This document shows, in pieces, positions 43,891 to 52,737 of a stretch of 64,000 bases of DNA. This DNA is from Kluyvera intermedia (GTDB lineage: Bacteria > Pseudomonadota > Gammaproteobacteria > Enterobacterales > Enterobacteriaceae), in assembly GCF_034424175.1 (NCBI RefSeq), contig NZ_CP139986.1, forward strand, positions 2,480,001-2,544,000. Reading direction: 5' to 3'. The stretch's first letter is position 1; every line of letters starts with the position of its first letter. A model generated the notes under the pieces. That model made no database searches and had not been told where the DNA came from. It was given only the letters and a program-made list of their open reading frames with translations. The translations under genes were made by a program, and so were the position numbers.

Positions 43891-43921
43891 GCAATCAATT
43901 CACTCCAAATGAATTGATTGC
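43891..43921. promoter_or_regulatory. 12-bp perfect inverted repeat upstream of ortT
   Basis: GCAATCAATTCA, seven bases, TGAATTGATTGC, about 100 bases before the ortT start and 67 bases after the small gene at 43988. AT-rich with no U-run: a likely operator for a dimeric regulator or a transcript-end hairpin. Confidence 0.45.
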
Positions 43922-43987
43922 ATGAATGATTTAATGCAGAAGTAGGTTATGCCGCTTTAGATGTTAATTCTGTGATTTGTCTTACGC

Positions 43988-44227
43988 TTAGCGTTTTACT
44001 TTGGAAACGGCAAAGATACTGTCGGCCGTAGGATCACTGACATAACTGTCCGGATCGTACTGGGGAACCAGATTAACCTTTTCAGTATCCCAGGCTTGCG
44101 CCAGGCAGGCCGCTGTAATCTGGCTGTTATTACCATCGCAGGTCGCGATTCGACTTGCCGAATACCAGGTGCCGATAGCGATCGCTGCTGCAATTAACGC
44201 CGTGGTACAAATCAGACTTTTATTCAT
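43988..44227 (-). CDS. Unrecognised 79-residue exported or membrane-anchored protein
   Basis: From ATG 44227: MNKSLICTTALIAAAIAIGT then a hydrophilic tail. One hydrophobic segment (about 5-21) as uncleaved anchor or signal peptide, then two cysteines (30 and 41) that could pair, and an acidic tail PQYDPDSYVSDPTADS ending VSKVKR. Upstream ribosome site is weak (AGAG). Same strand as patD, 111 bases after it. I do not recognise the family; YdcY, found here in E. coli, is not similar. Confidence 0.55.
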   Translation of the reverse strand: MNKSLICTTALIAAAIAIGTWYSASRIATCDGNNSQITAACLAQAWDTEKVNLVPQYDPDSYVSDPTADSIFAVSKVKR

Positions 44228-44338
44228 CACTCTAACTATGCTCAGTTTTTCAACGGCGCGGATCCTCGCACGTTGTTCCCGGCATGTCAAAAAAGAGCCG
44301 GCGCGCGGCAGGCATGACGCCTACCGCGAAGGGGGTAA

Positions 44339-45763
44339 TTAGTGCTTTATCATCACATGCCGCACCACGGTGTAATCCTCCAGCCCAAACACAGACATGT
44401 CCTTGCCATAACCCGACAACTTCTGCCCGCCGTGAGGCATTTCGCTGACCAACATAAAATGGGTGTTAACCCACGTGCAACCATATTGCAGCCGAGCGCT
44501 AAGGCGATGCGCACGTCCGACATCCTGCGTCCATATTGACGATGCCAGACCGTATTGGGAATCGTTAGCCCATCCCAGCACCTGATCTTCATCATCGAAA
44601 ACGGTTATGCTGACAACCGGGCCGAAAACTTCACGTTGCACGATGTCATCCTCCTGCCGCGCGCCTGCCAGCAGCGTCGGCTGGAAGTAATAACCCTTCC
44701 CCTCGACTTTATCGCCTCCGGCTACCACCTTAATGTGTGGCAACAATTTTGCCCGTGATACCGCCTCGCTAACCCGAGCAAGATGAGCCTGCGAACTTAA
44801 TGACCCCAGCTCGGTCGCCGGATCGTCAGGTGCACCCAGCGTAATGCTGGAGACGGCTGCGGCCAGCTTTTCCACTAGCTTGTCGTAAACACCCTTCTGC
44901 GCGTAGATACGGCAAGCAGCGGTGCAATCCTGACCGGCATTGTAATAGCCGAACGTTCTGACTCCCTCGACAACGGCATCAATATCAGCATCATCGAAGA
45001 CGATCACCGGCGCTTTGCCGCCCAGTTCCATATGGGTACGCTTAATTGAGGGCGCCGTGTGGGCAATAATATGCTCTCCGGTAGCTATAGAACCGGTTAG
45101 CGACACCATTCGTACCAGACAATGTCCGGTCAAGGGATCGCCAACGGTTTTGCCACGACCAAAGACCACATTCAGTACGCCTGCCGGGAAGATATCCTTC
45201 GCCAGTTCCGCCAGTTTTAACGCGGTAAGCGGCGTAATTTCCGAAGGTTTAATGACCACGCAGTTGCCCGCAGCCAGTGCCGGGGCTAGCTTCCATGCGG
45301 CCATCATCAGCGGGTAGTTCCACGGCGCAATCGAGGCCACGACGCCAACCGGATCCCGACGAATCATCGAGGTATGCCCTTCAAGATACTCACCGGCCGC
45401 CAGTCCGTTCAGGCAGCGTGCCGCCCCGGCAAAAAAGCGAAAAACATCGGCCACTGCGGGAATTTCGTCGTTGATAACGCAGTGCAGCGGTTTTCCGCAG
45501 TTGAGGGACTCCAGTTTGGCAAAGGTTTCCGCATGTTCTTCAATGACATCAGCGAGTTTTAATAAACATTCCGCGCGATGTTTCGGCGTGGTTTGCCCCC
45601 AGTGTACAAACGCGCGGTCGGCTGCGTGAACCGCAGCATCAACCTGCGCGGCGGACGCTTCGCTAATATTCAGCAGGATCTCCCCCGTAGCCGGGTTATA
45701 CACCGGCTGCGATTCGCCTTCACCCGCCACCAGTTCACCATTAATCAGTAACTTCTGTTGCAT
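44339..45763 (-). CDS. patD: PatD (YdcW), gamma-aminobutyraldehyde dehydrogenase
   Basis: 474 residues, E. coli length. Aldehyde dehydrogenase: catalytic Cys in YNAGQDCTAACR, Glu in THMELGGKAPVI, NAD loop SLTGSIATGEHI. Oxidises 4-aminobutanal from putrescine transamination to GABA. Last gene of ydcSTUV-patD; 14 bases after ydcV. Confidence 0.96.
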   Translation of the reverse strand: MQQKLLINGELVAGEGESQPVYNPATGEILLNISEASAAQVDAAVHAADRAFVHWGQTTPKHRAECLLKLADVIEEHAETFAKLESLNCGKPLHCVINDEIPAVADVFRFFAGAARCLNGLAAGEYLEGHTSMIRRDPVGVVASIAPWNYPLMMAAWKLAPALAAGNCVVIKPSEITPLTALKLAELAKDIFPAGVLNVVFGRGKTVGDPLTGHCLVRMVSLTGSIATGEHIIAHTAPSIKRTHMELGGKAPVIVFDDADIDAVVEGVRTFGYYNAGQDCTAACRIYAQKGVYDKLVEKLAAAVSSITLGAPDDPATELGSLSSQAHLARVSEAVSRAKLLPHIKVVAGGDKVEGKGYYFQPTLLAGARQEDDIVQREVFGPVVSITVFDDEDQVLGWANDSQYGLASSIWTQDVGRAHRLSARLQYGCTWVNTHFMLVSEMPHGGQKLSGYGKDMSVFGLEDYTVVRHVMIKH

Positions 45764-45777
45764 AGCATGATCCTGTT

Positions 45778-46593
45778 TTATTTAAACGTGGTACTTCCGT
45801 TGGTGGATCCCTCGTCTTCGCGAGTCAGCCACCACGCCCCTAAAATCGGTATCATTGTCAGTAACATCACCAGCAGCGCCACAACGTTAGTCACCGGTAC
45901 ATCGCGCGGTCGCCCCAGTTGGTTAAGCAGCCACAGCGGTAACGTGCGCTCATGACCGGCGGTAAAGGTCGTGACGATAATTTCATCAAACGACAATGCA
46001 AACGCCAGCATGCCGCCCGCCAGCAGCGCTGAACTGAGGTTGGGCAACACGATATGGCGGAAGGTTTGCCAACCGTTCGCGCCTAAATCCATCGATGCTT
46101 CCACAAGGTTCCAGGAAGTACGGCGAAAGCGCGCTACGACATTGTTAAACACCACCACGACACAAAAGGTGGCGTGCCCAATCACAATGGTTAACAACCC
46201 AGGCTCCAGACCAACGGCCTTGAAGGCGGTCAACAATGCCAGCCCGGTGACAATTCCCGGTAACGCAATGGGCAAGAGGAGCAATAGCGAAATGGCGCTT
46301 TTACCAAAGAATTCCCGCCGCCAGAGTGCTGCTGCAGCAAGCGTGCCAAGAATTAATGCAATCGCGGTCGATAGCGCGGCGATTTTAAGTGACAACGTCA
46401 CTGATTCGAAAATATCGCCACGCCCCGCCGCCTCGCTAAACCAGCGCAGCGTCAGGCCTTGCGGGGGGAAACTGAACGCCGCATCTTCAGTGTTGAACGC
46501 ATAAAGGGCGATGATAACCAACGGGAAATGCAGGAAGATAACCCCACCCCAGGCGGCAATTTTGAGAAACAGCGGTGCCCGTTCAGAGTGCAT
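45778..46593 (-). CDS. ydcV: YdcV, ABC permease for polyamine uptake
   Basis: 271 residues, six helices, PotC-like. EAA loop EASMDLGANGWQTFRHIVLP couples to the ATPase. The start overlaps ydcU by 11 bases. Confidence 0.94.
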   Translation of the reverse strand: MHSERAPLFLKIAAWGGVIFLHFPLVIIALYAFNTEDAAFSFPPQGLTLRWFSEAAGRGDIFESVTLSLKIAALSTAIALILGTLAAAALWRREFFGKSAISLLLLLPIALPGIVTGLALLTAFKAVGLEPGLLTIVIGHATFCVVVVFNNVVARFRRTSWNLVEASMDLGANGWQTFRHIVLPNLSSALLAGGMLAFALSFDEIIVTTFTAGHERTLPLWLLNQLGRPRDVPVTNVVALLVMLLTMIPILGAWWLTREDEGSTNGSTTFK

Positions 46594-47506
46594 CGAATGC
46601 TCCCAGGCGCTTCACGAACGCCAGATAAAGGGCAATAAGAACAATGGGAACCAAAGTAAACGCCGCCGCCATCGGCATATTGCCAATCGCCCCTTGTTGG
46701 GAATAGACCATATTGCCGATAAAGTAACCCGGCGGCCCAACCAACTGCGGAACAATAAAATCGCCGAGCGTGAGCGAAAAGGTGAAGATAGAACCGGCTG
46801 CAATACCGGGGATCGCCATCGGTAACACCACATGACGAAAGGTCTGGCGTGGCAATGCCCCAAGATCCGCAGAAGCCTGAAGCAACGACGAAGGAATACG
46901 CTCCAGCGCCGCCTGTAAAGGCAAAATCATAAACGGCAGCCAGATATAAACGAAGACAAGGAAGCGGCCTAACCCGGAGGTTGACAGCGTATTACCGCCA
47001 ATGCCCGGCACCGTCAAAATCGCATTCAGTACCGCCTCAAGCCCCATATGATTGAGAAACCACTGCGCTACCCCATCCCTCGCCAGCAATAGCGTCCAGG
47101 CATAGGCTTTGACGATATAGCTCGCCCACATCGGCAGCATAACCGCGACGTAGAAAAATGCTTTTTGCTTGCCACGGGTATAGCGCGCCATATACCACGC
47201 CATCGGAAAGGCCAACAGCGCGCTGGCGACGGTCACGGCTAGCGACATTGTCAACGTGCGCAGGATAATGTCGTAGTTGGCCGGGTTAAATAGCGCGTAC
47301 AGATTGGCCAACGTGAGCGTTGGCGTGACGAACATCGTAAAATCATCGAAAGTGTAAAATCCCTGCCATAGCAAAGTCAGCAACGATCCAAAATAGACGA
47401 TGCCAAACCACATCAACGGCCCAAGGAGCAGCAGGAACAACCCTAGTGCGGGACGCCGCCAGAACAGGCCAGAGACTCGGCTTAAGCTGCGCGAGGGAGT
47501 ATTCAT
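46583..47506 (-). CDS. ydcU: YdcU, ABC permease for polyamine uptake
   Basis: 307 residues from ATG 47506, chosen because GGAGGTGA lies just before it; a longer frame to 47593 overlaps ydcT and has no site. Six helices, PotB-like, EAA loop QASADLGALPRQTFRHVVLP and LGDFIVPQLVGPPGYFIG. Four-base gap to ydcT stop. Confidence 0.93.
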   Translation of the reverse strand: MNTPSRSLSRVSGLFWRRPALGLFLLLLGPLMWFGIVYFGSLLTLLWQGFYTFDDFTMFVTPTLTLANLYALFNPANYDIILRTLTMSLAVTVASALLAFPMAWYMARYTRGKQKAFFYVAVMLPMWASYIVKAYAWTLLLARDGVAQWFLNHMGLEAVLNAILTVPGIGGNTLSTSGLGRFLVFVYIWLPFMILPLQAALERIPSSLLQASADLGALPRQTFRHVVLPMAIPGIAAGSIFTFSLTLGDFIVPQLVGPPGYFIGNMVYSQQGAIGNMPMAAAFTLVPIVLIALYLAFVKRLGAFDAL

Positions 47507-47510
47507 CGCA

Positions 47511-48524
47511 TCACCTCCCGGCGTCCAGCGCAACCATCGCATCGCGCGCCCACGATACCCGCACCGTGTGACCCACGACGGGGCCATCCGCAATCAATCC
47601 GGCTGACAAATTAGCCTGGCTAACGAGTAACTTTTCACCGCCTTCAAGCTGCAATTCATAGCGCGTCGCCGCCCCCTGATACTGTACCGCCTGCACCCGC
47701 CCCTCAACCTGCACTTCGCCACCTTCATTGAGACGAATATGTTCCGGACGCAAGGCCCAGCTCCCTGCCATGCCACACAGCTTTTCCGCCATTGACGGGG
47801 TAAAAACGTTAGAGGTACCGACGAAGCTTGCAACAAACGGCGTTCGCGGCCGCAAATAGAGCGCACGTGGGGTATCGACCTGCTCGATGCGCCCGTTGTT
47901 GAATACCGCCACCCGGTCGGACATCGATAGCGCTTCGCTCTGATCGTGGGTGACGAAGATAAAGGTAATCCCCAGCTCCTGTTGCAGCTTTTTGAGTTCA
48001 AGCTGCATCTGCTCGCGCAATTTAAGATCAAGCGCGCCCAGCGGCTCATCCAACAGCAGAACCCGGGGTTCATTCACCAGCGCGCGGGCAATCGCCACAC
48101 GCTGACGCTGACCACCGGAAAGCTGCGACGGTTTGCGTCCACCGACGAAACCCAGCGCCACCTTTTCCAGCGCCAGCGCGGCTTTTGCCAGCCGCGCTTT
48201 CTTCGCCATGCCTTTTACCATCAGCCCGTAAGCGACGTTATCAAGCACCGACATATGCGGAAACAGCGCGTAGTCCTAGAAGACGGTATTCACGTCACGT
48301 TCCCACGGCGGCAGTTCACTGGCATGGCGACCAAAAATGGAGATTGCGCCACCGGAGAGTTGTTCGAATCCGGCAATCAGGCGCAGACAGGTGGTTTTGC
48401 CGGAGCCTGATGGCCCCAGCATGGAGAAGAATTCTCCGTCGTGGATAGCGATACTGACACCGTCCACTGCCCGAACGTCACCATAAAGTCGTGAGACGTC
48501 ATGAAATTCAACCGTATACGTCAT
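47511..48524 (-). pseudogene. ydcT: YdcT, polyamine ABC ATPase with in-frame amber codon at the Q-loop
   Basis: The full frame is 337 codons, the E. coli length, and reads correctly on both sides of one TAG (48278-48276, codon 83). Walker A GPSGSGKTT, then DVNTVF-stop-DYALFPHMSVLD: the lost residue is the Q-loop glutamine of VFQDYALFPHM, so CAG became TAG. Downstream LSGGQRQRVAIARAL, Walker B VLLLDEP, H-loop FVTHDQ and the regulatory C domain are intact. Unless suppressed or restarted at MSVLDNVA, the ATPase is lost. One base change; a sequencing error is possible. Confidence 0.93.
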
Positions 48525-48541
48525 GAGGGACTCCCGGAAAA

Positions 48542-49687
48542 TTATCGGCCGCCCATGATGGCGATATAGTCCTGCGTCCAGCGGCTATACGGGACGTACT
48601 TGCCACCTTCGGCGATAGGTGTTTTCCAGAAAGCAATTTTGTCAAAGAAACCATAACCGTTGGTTTCACACCCTTTTTCGCCCAGCAGAGGACTGGCTTT
48701 ACACCCTTCAGCCACCACCGGCAGCGAGCCAAACCAAGCCGCAACATCCCCCTGAACTTTCGGCGTCAGCGACCAGTTCATCCACTTGTAGGCACAGACG
48801 GGATGCTTCGCCTCAGCGTGAAGCATGGTGGTGTCAGCCCAGCCGGTGACGCCCTCTTTTGGGAAGACGGTGCCGATCGGTTGCCCTTCACCTTTCAGGC
48901 CGTTGGCCTGATATGGCCAGGCACTTGAGGCAACGACTCCTTCGTTTTTGAAATCGCTCATTTGTACGGTGGTGTCATGCCAGTAGCGGTGGATTAATCC
49001 ATGCTGATCGCGCAGCACTTTCAGCACCGCCTGATACTGCTGTTCCGTTAACTGGTACGGATCGCTGATACCTAACTGCGGTTGAGTCGCTTTGACGAAT
49101 AACGCCGCGTCAGCGATGTAAATCGGGCCGTCATAGGCCTGCACACGCCCCTGATTCGTTTTTCCATCCGGCAGATTTTGCTTAACGAAGACCACACTCC
49201 AGGAGTCAGGCGGTGTCGGGAATGTTTTGCTGTTATACATCAGCAGGTTTCGGCCCCACTGATACGGCGTGCCGTAGACTTTGCCGTCGACGTTAAACCA
49301 GGCGCCTTTGGCCAGACGCGGGTCGAGGTTTTTCCAGTTTTCAATCAATGCTGTATTAATCGGCTGTACGCGCTTGCCCATGATCAAGCGCAGTGAAGCA
49401 TCGCCAGAGGCGGTAACCAGGTCATATCCGCCTTTCGCCATCAGACTGACCATTTCGTCCGACGTCGCCGCCGTTTTAACGTTCACCTGGCAGCCGGACG
49501 CTTTCTCAAAATCGCTGACCCAATCGTACTGTTTGTCACTCTGACCGCGCTCGATATAGCCCGGCCAGGCGATAATATCTAACCGCCCCTCGCCTTTATC
49601 CAGAGAGGCTGGCGGTTCGGCGGCATGGACTGTCGCCACGGTCATCACCAGGGCGCATAGGCTGCTGCGGGCAAATTTCTTGCTCAT
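48542..49687 (-). CDS. ydcS: YdcS, periplasmic polyamine-binding protein
   Basis: 381 residues, E. coli length. Signal peptide cut after VHAAE region; PotD/PotF fold with DIIAWPGYIERG, ATSDEMVSLMAKGGYDLVTA and GVTGWADTTMLHAEAKHP. E. coli YdcS is also reported to have polyhydroxybutyrate synthase activity. First gene of the operon, 17 bases before ydcT. Confidence 0.95.
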   Translation of the reverse strand: MSKKFARSSLCALVMTVATVHAAEPPASLDKGEGRLDIIAWPGYIERGQSDKQYDWVSDFEKASGCQVNVKTAATSDEMVSLMAKGGYDLVTASGDASLRLIMGKRVQPINTALIENWKNLDPRLAKGAWFNVDGKVYGTPYQWGRNLLMYNSKTFPTPPDSWSVVFVKQNLPDGKTNQGRVQAYDGPIYIADAALFVKATQPQLGISDPYQLTEQQYQAVLKVLRDQHGLIHRYWHDTTVQMSDFKNEGVVASSAWPYQANGLKGEGQPIGTVFPKEGVTGWADTTMLHAEAKHPVCAYKWMNWSLTPKVQGDVAAWFGSLPVVAEGCKASPLLGEKGCETNGYGFFDKIAFWKTPIAEGGKYVPYSRWTQDYIAIMGGR

Positions 49688-49937
49688 AAAAATTTACTCC
49701 TGTCACAATGAATTTGAGCGGCAGCCATGCCGTTAAAAATATCTCCCTGTTTAAAAATAGACGTCGCCATGCCCGCCACCTGTGCGGATGTTAAAAATTT
49801 GTACAGGTTGTGACCAAGGGCGCATTCCAGAAAAATGCCCATTCAGGGATGGATAATTTGGATTATAGACAAGGAGTTACTGGTCATAGGCGCTATTTGA
49901 ATTTCCTATGACCAGGTACGAATTGAAAGGTCTGTGA

Positions 49938-51350
49938 TTACTTTATGAGTTGACGAATAAGATGCCCCAGCGTCTCCACTGCATTATCTTCCCTTTCGCC
50001 CCAGCCCCAGGCGGTATTAAAACGGAAAAAGGATGCCCAGTTATCGGTTGTGGAAAACATCTTGCCCGGCGCGATACTGATATGGTGCTCCAGCGCTCTG
50101 GCACTAAGTTGACCGGCATCAACCCCCGCAGGGAGCTCCAGCCAGAGGAAGTAGCCGCTGTCGTTATGATGAATCTGCACTTCAGGGGGTAACGAACGCA
50201 GCAGCGACTGCCAGGCCAATTGCTTGCGTTCCGCCAGTTGGCGACGCAGGCGACGTAGATGCGCGTCATAGCGCTTGGTCGCCAGATAATCCACCAGCGC
50301 CAACTGCATCGGCGAACTGGTCGATAACGTACTCATCAGCTGTAAATGTTGAATGCGCCGCGCATGTTTCCCCGCCGCGACCCAGCCGATGCGAAATCCC
50401 GGCACCAGACATTTTGAAAACGAACTGCAATGCAACGTCATGTCCGTCTTGTCCCACGCCTTAGCAGGCAACGGTTTCTCGCGGCCAAAATAGAGCTCGC
50501 TGTAGACGTCATCTTCAATCAAGGTGACGTTGTGCTCGCTTAGAATTTCTATCAGCCGGGCTTTCTTTTCAGGCGTCAGCGTAAAACCGAGCGGGTTCTG
50601 GCTATTGGTCATCAACCAGCAGGCTTTTACCGGATAGGTTTGCAGCGCCTGCACTAACGCATCCAGATCGATACCTTCTTTCACGTCGGTTGCCACCGAT
50701 AAGGCTTTCAGCCTCAGCCGTTCCAGCGCCTGTAATGCTCCGTAAAAACACGGGTTTTCGACAATAACCCAATCGCCCGGTTCGGTTACCGCTTGCAAAC
50801 TCAGGTTCAACGCTTCCAGCGCGCCGGCGGTAATCACAATCTCATCCGGTGAAATGGTCATGCCTTGCAACGCATAGCGCCGGGCAATGGCATGACGTAG
50901 TTCATCGTTTCCCGGCGGCAGATTCTCAATCACGCTCATTGCGGTGGCGGTTTTACTGACCTGCGCCAGCGAGCGGTTGAGTTGTGGTAAAGGGAACAAT
51001 TTTGGGTCAGGAAACGCGGAAGCGAACGGCAATACTGAAGCATTGCGGCTGGCCTGCAAGACTTCAAAAATGTAGGTATTGATGTCAACAGCGTTATCCG
51101 GCATTACCTGCGCTGGCGCCGAACTCTGCCGCGTAGCCACCATACGCGGGGCCACATAGTAACCGGACTGCGGGCGCGCCACTATACGCCCCTGGCTTTC
51201 CAGGAGCTGATAAGCATGGCTGACAGTCATAAAACTCATCCCGCTGTTCGCCACCTGCTCCCTTAGCGAGGGCAGCTTATCACCCGGCTGCCACACTCCG
51301 TGGGCAATCTGTTCCGTCATCTGCTGGGCGAGTTGCTGGTACTTTTTCAT
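49938..51350 (-). CDS. ydcR: YdcR, MocR-type regulator with aminotransferase domain
   Basis: 470 residues (E. coli 468). N-terminal GntR winged helix (1-70: GDKLPSLREQVANSGMS), C-terminal fold-type I aminotransferase-like domain with PLP lysine in LHCSSFSKCLVPGFRIGWV. MocR proteins sense PLP or amino compounds and control neighbouring metabolism; here ydcSTUV-patD, 250 bases downstream on the same strand. That 250-base gap holds the ydcS promoter; I found no convincing direct repeats. Confidence 0.93.
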   Translation of the reverse strand: MKKYQQLAQQMTEQIAHGVWQPGDKLPSLREQVANSGMSFMTVSHAYQLLESQGRIVARPQSGYYVAPRMVATRQSSAPAQVMPDNAVDINTYIFEVLQASRNASVLPFASAFPDPKLFPLPQLNRSLAQVSKTATAMSVIENLPPGNDELRHAIARRYALQGMTISPDEIVITAGALEALNLSLQAVTEPGDWVIVENPCFYGALQALERLRLKALSVATDVKEGIDLDALVQALQTYPVKACWLMTNSQNPLGFTLTPEKKARLIEILSEHNVTLIEDDVYSELYFGREKPLPAKAWDKTDMTLHCSSFSKCLVPGFRIGWVAAGKHARRIQHLQLMSTLSTSSPMQLALVDYLATKRYDAHLRRLRRQLAERKQLAWQSLLRSLPPEVQIHHNDSGYFLWLELPAGVDAGQLSARALEHHISIAPGKMFSTTDNWASFFRFNTAWGWGEREDNAVETLGHLIRQLIK

Positions 51351-51485
51351 GGCTTGTCCCGGTTACGTACTGAATCACCGTTATATTATATCAGCGTTAA
51401 GAAATATGCATTTTTATGTAACTGATATGAATTGGCTCGTAACCTCGGAATTCAATGTGGGCTAAAAAATTATTTCGATTATTTT

Positions 51486-51513
51486 GCATCCGTTTTCTTT
51501 CCTCAATCGTATT
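51486..51513 (+). promoter_or_regulatory. Candidate ECF-type promoter of the fasciclin gene
   Basis: GCATCC (51486-51491), 16 bases, CGTATT (51508-51513). It resembles the SigK-type pattern CCATCC-N16/17-CGAAT. A sigma-70 reading (TTGCAT, 51484-51489) overlaps, so the assignment is tentative. Confidence 0.4.
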
Positions 51514-51566
51514 ACTTCATGAGGGCTTATGAAGTCCTTCCCGAAAATACTTATGAGGAAGTGAAA

Positions 51567-52127
51567 ATGAAAAAAATTCTGCCATCTCTTCTTTTTTCTG
51601 CACTGGTAATCAGCGGTGTGACCCAAGCGGCAATGATGGACAATAACACCGTCATGGTGGGCGGAGCCGCGATGTATCCGTCCAAAAATATTGTGCAAAA
51701 TGCGATGAACTCAAAAGATCACACCACCTTGGTTGCAGCGGTAAAAGCCGCGGGACTGGTATCAACGCTTGAAGGTAATGGCCCTTTTACCGTTTTCGCA
51801 CCGACTAATACCGCATTCGAAAAACTGCCCCCTGGTACCGTAGACTCCCTGCTTAAACCTGAAAACAAACAAAAACTGACTGCCGTATTGACCTATCACG
51901 TGGTCGCCGGGAAATACGATATGAAAGCCCTTGAGAAGAAAATTAAGGCCGGTGGCGGAAAAGCCGAATTGAAAACCGTCAATGGCGAATCGCTGTGGGT
52001 TATGGCAAATGGGCCGCACAATATTCAGCTCAAAGATGTTCGCGGTAATATCGCGAATATCAGCACCTATGATGTTAATCAGAGTAATGGCGTGATTGAT
52101 GTTATTGATACCGTGCTGATGCCGTAA
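51567..52127 (+). CDS. Exported fasciclin-domain protein
   Basis: 186 residues from ATG 51567, with GAGGAAGTG upstream. Signal peptide MKKILPSLLFSALVISG cut near TQAA; one fasciclin (FAS1) domain about 45-185 with GPFTVFAPTNTAFEKLP (H1) and LTYHVVAGKYD (H2). FAS1 domains mediate adhesion or surface interactions. It is 61 bases before an ECF sigma/anti-sigma pair, the same partnership as Mpt70/83 with SigK-RskA in mycobacteria. Start further upstream (51432) is not supported. Confidence 0.88.
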   Translation: MKKILPSLLFSALVISGVTQAAMMDNNTVMVGGAAMYPSKNIVQNAMNSKDHTTLVAAVKAAGLVSTLEGNGPFTVFAPTNTAFEKLPPGTVDSLLKPENKQKLTAVLTYHVVAGKYDMKALEKKIKAGGGKAELKTVNGESLWVMANGPHNIQLKDVRGNIANISTYDVNQSNGVIDVIDTVLMP

Positions 52128-52144
52128 ATTGTTGCCTATACTGT

Positions 52145-52171
52145 GTGCAGCCATCCATTCGGTGGCTGCAC
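52145..52171 (+). terminator. Hairpin between the fasciclin and sigma genes
   Basis: GTGCAGCCA / TGGCTGCAC, nine perfect pairs around a nine-base loop, 17 bases past the fasciclin stop and 17 before the sigma start. Only a short CTTT follows, so it may attenuate rather than stop transcription, keeping sigma expression low. Confidence 0.6.
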
Positions 52172-52188
52172 CTTTATCAGGGACACCA

Positions 52189-52737
52189 ATGACAATCAAC
52201 TCAGCGCATATCCATGCAGGATTAATGAGCCAGATTGCTTGTGGCGATAAACAGGCTCTGGAATTGCTCTATAAAACAATATCACCGCGTTTATTCGGTA
52301 TTATTTTGCGCATTGTCAGACGCCGTGACTGGGCCGAAGAGATTCTGCACGATACTTTCATCCACATCTGGCAGTCGGCACTCTACTACGACGACAAGCG
52401 TAGCGAACCGCAAATCTGGCTTAACCATATTGCCAGAAATCGCGCGATCGATTATCTGCGTAAGCATGAGAATCGCTGTTGTTCCGTGGAGGATATTAGC
52501 GAAGCTGAAGACATGCTGCGTTCGCCATTAGCGGCGGAAGACGTTCACCTGGAAGCAAAAAAACTGCATGACTGCATGGAGCATCTTCCGGCAGAACAGC
52601 GTCAAAGCATCGCCCTGGCCTATTATCGCGGGTTATCGCAAACTGAAATTGCGCTGTCATTGAACCAGCCTGAGGGCACCGTCAAAAGTTGGATCCGACG
52701 TGCACTTATCCATCTCAGGGAGTGCATTGGCTTATGA
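52189..52737 (+). CDS. ECF sigma factor, SigK-like
   Basis: 182 residues from ATG 52189. Sigma-2 region about 15-80 (LLYKTISPRLFGIILRIV, DWAEEILHDTFIHIWQ), sigma-4 region about 128-180 (LPAEQRQSIALAYYRGLSQT then EIALSLNQPEGTVKSWI). Directs RNA polymerase to a small regulon, likely including the fasciclin gene. It overlaps the anti-sigma gene by 4 bases (ATGA), so the two are co-translated. A longer reading from 52129 crosses the hairpin and is not supported. Confidence 0.9.
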   Translation: MTINSAHIHAGLMSQIACGDKQALELLYKTISPRLFGIILRIVRRRDWAEEILHDTFIHIWQSALYYDDKRSEPQIWLNHIARNRAIDYLRKHENRCCSVEDISEAEDMLRSPLAAEDVHLEAKKLHDCMEHLPAEQRQSIALAYYRGLSQTEIALSLNQPEGTVKSWIRRALIHLRECIGL

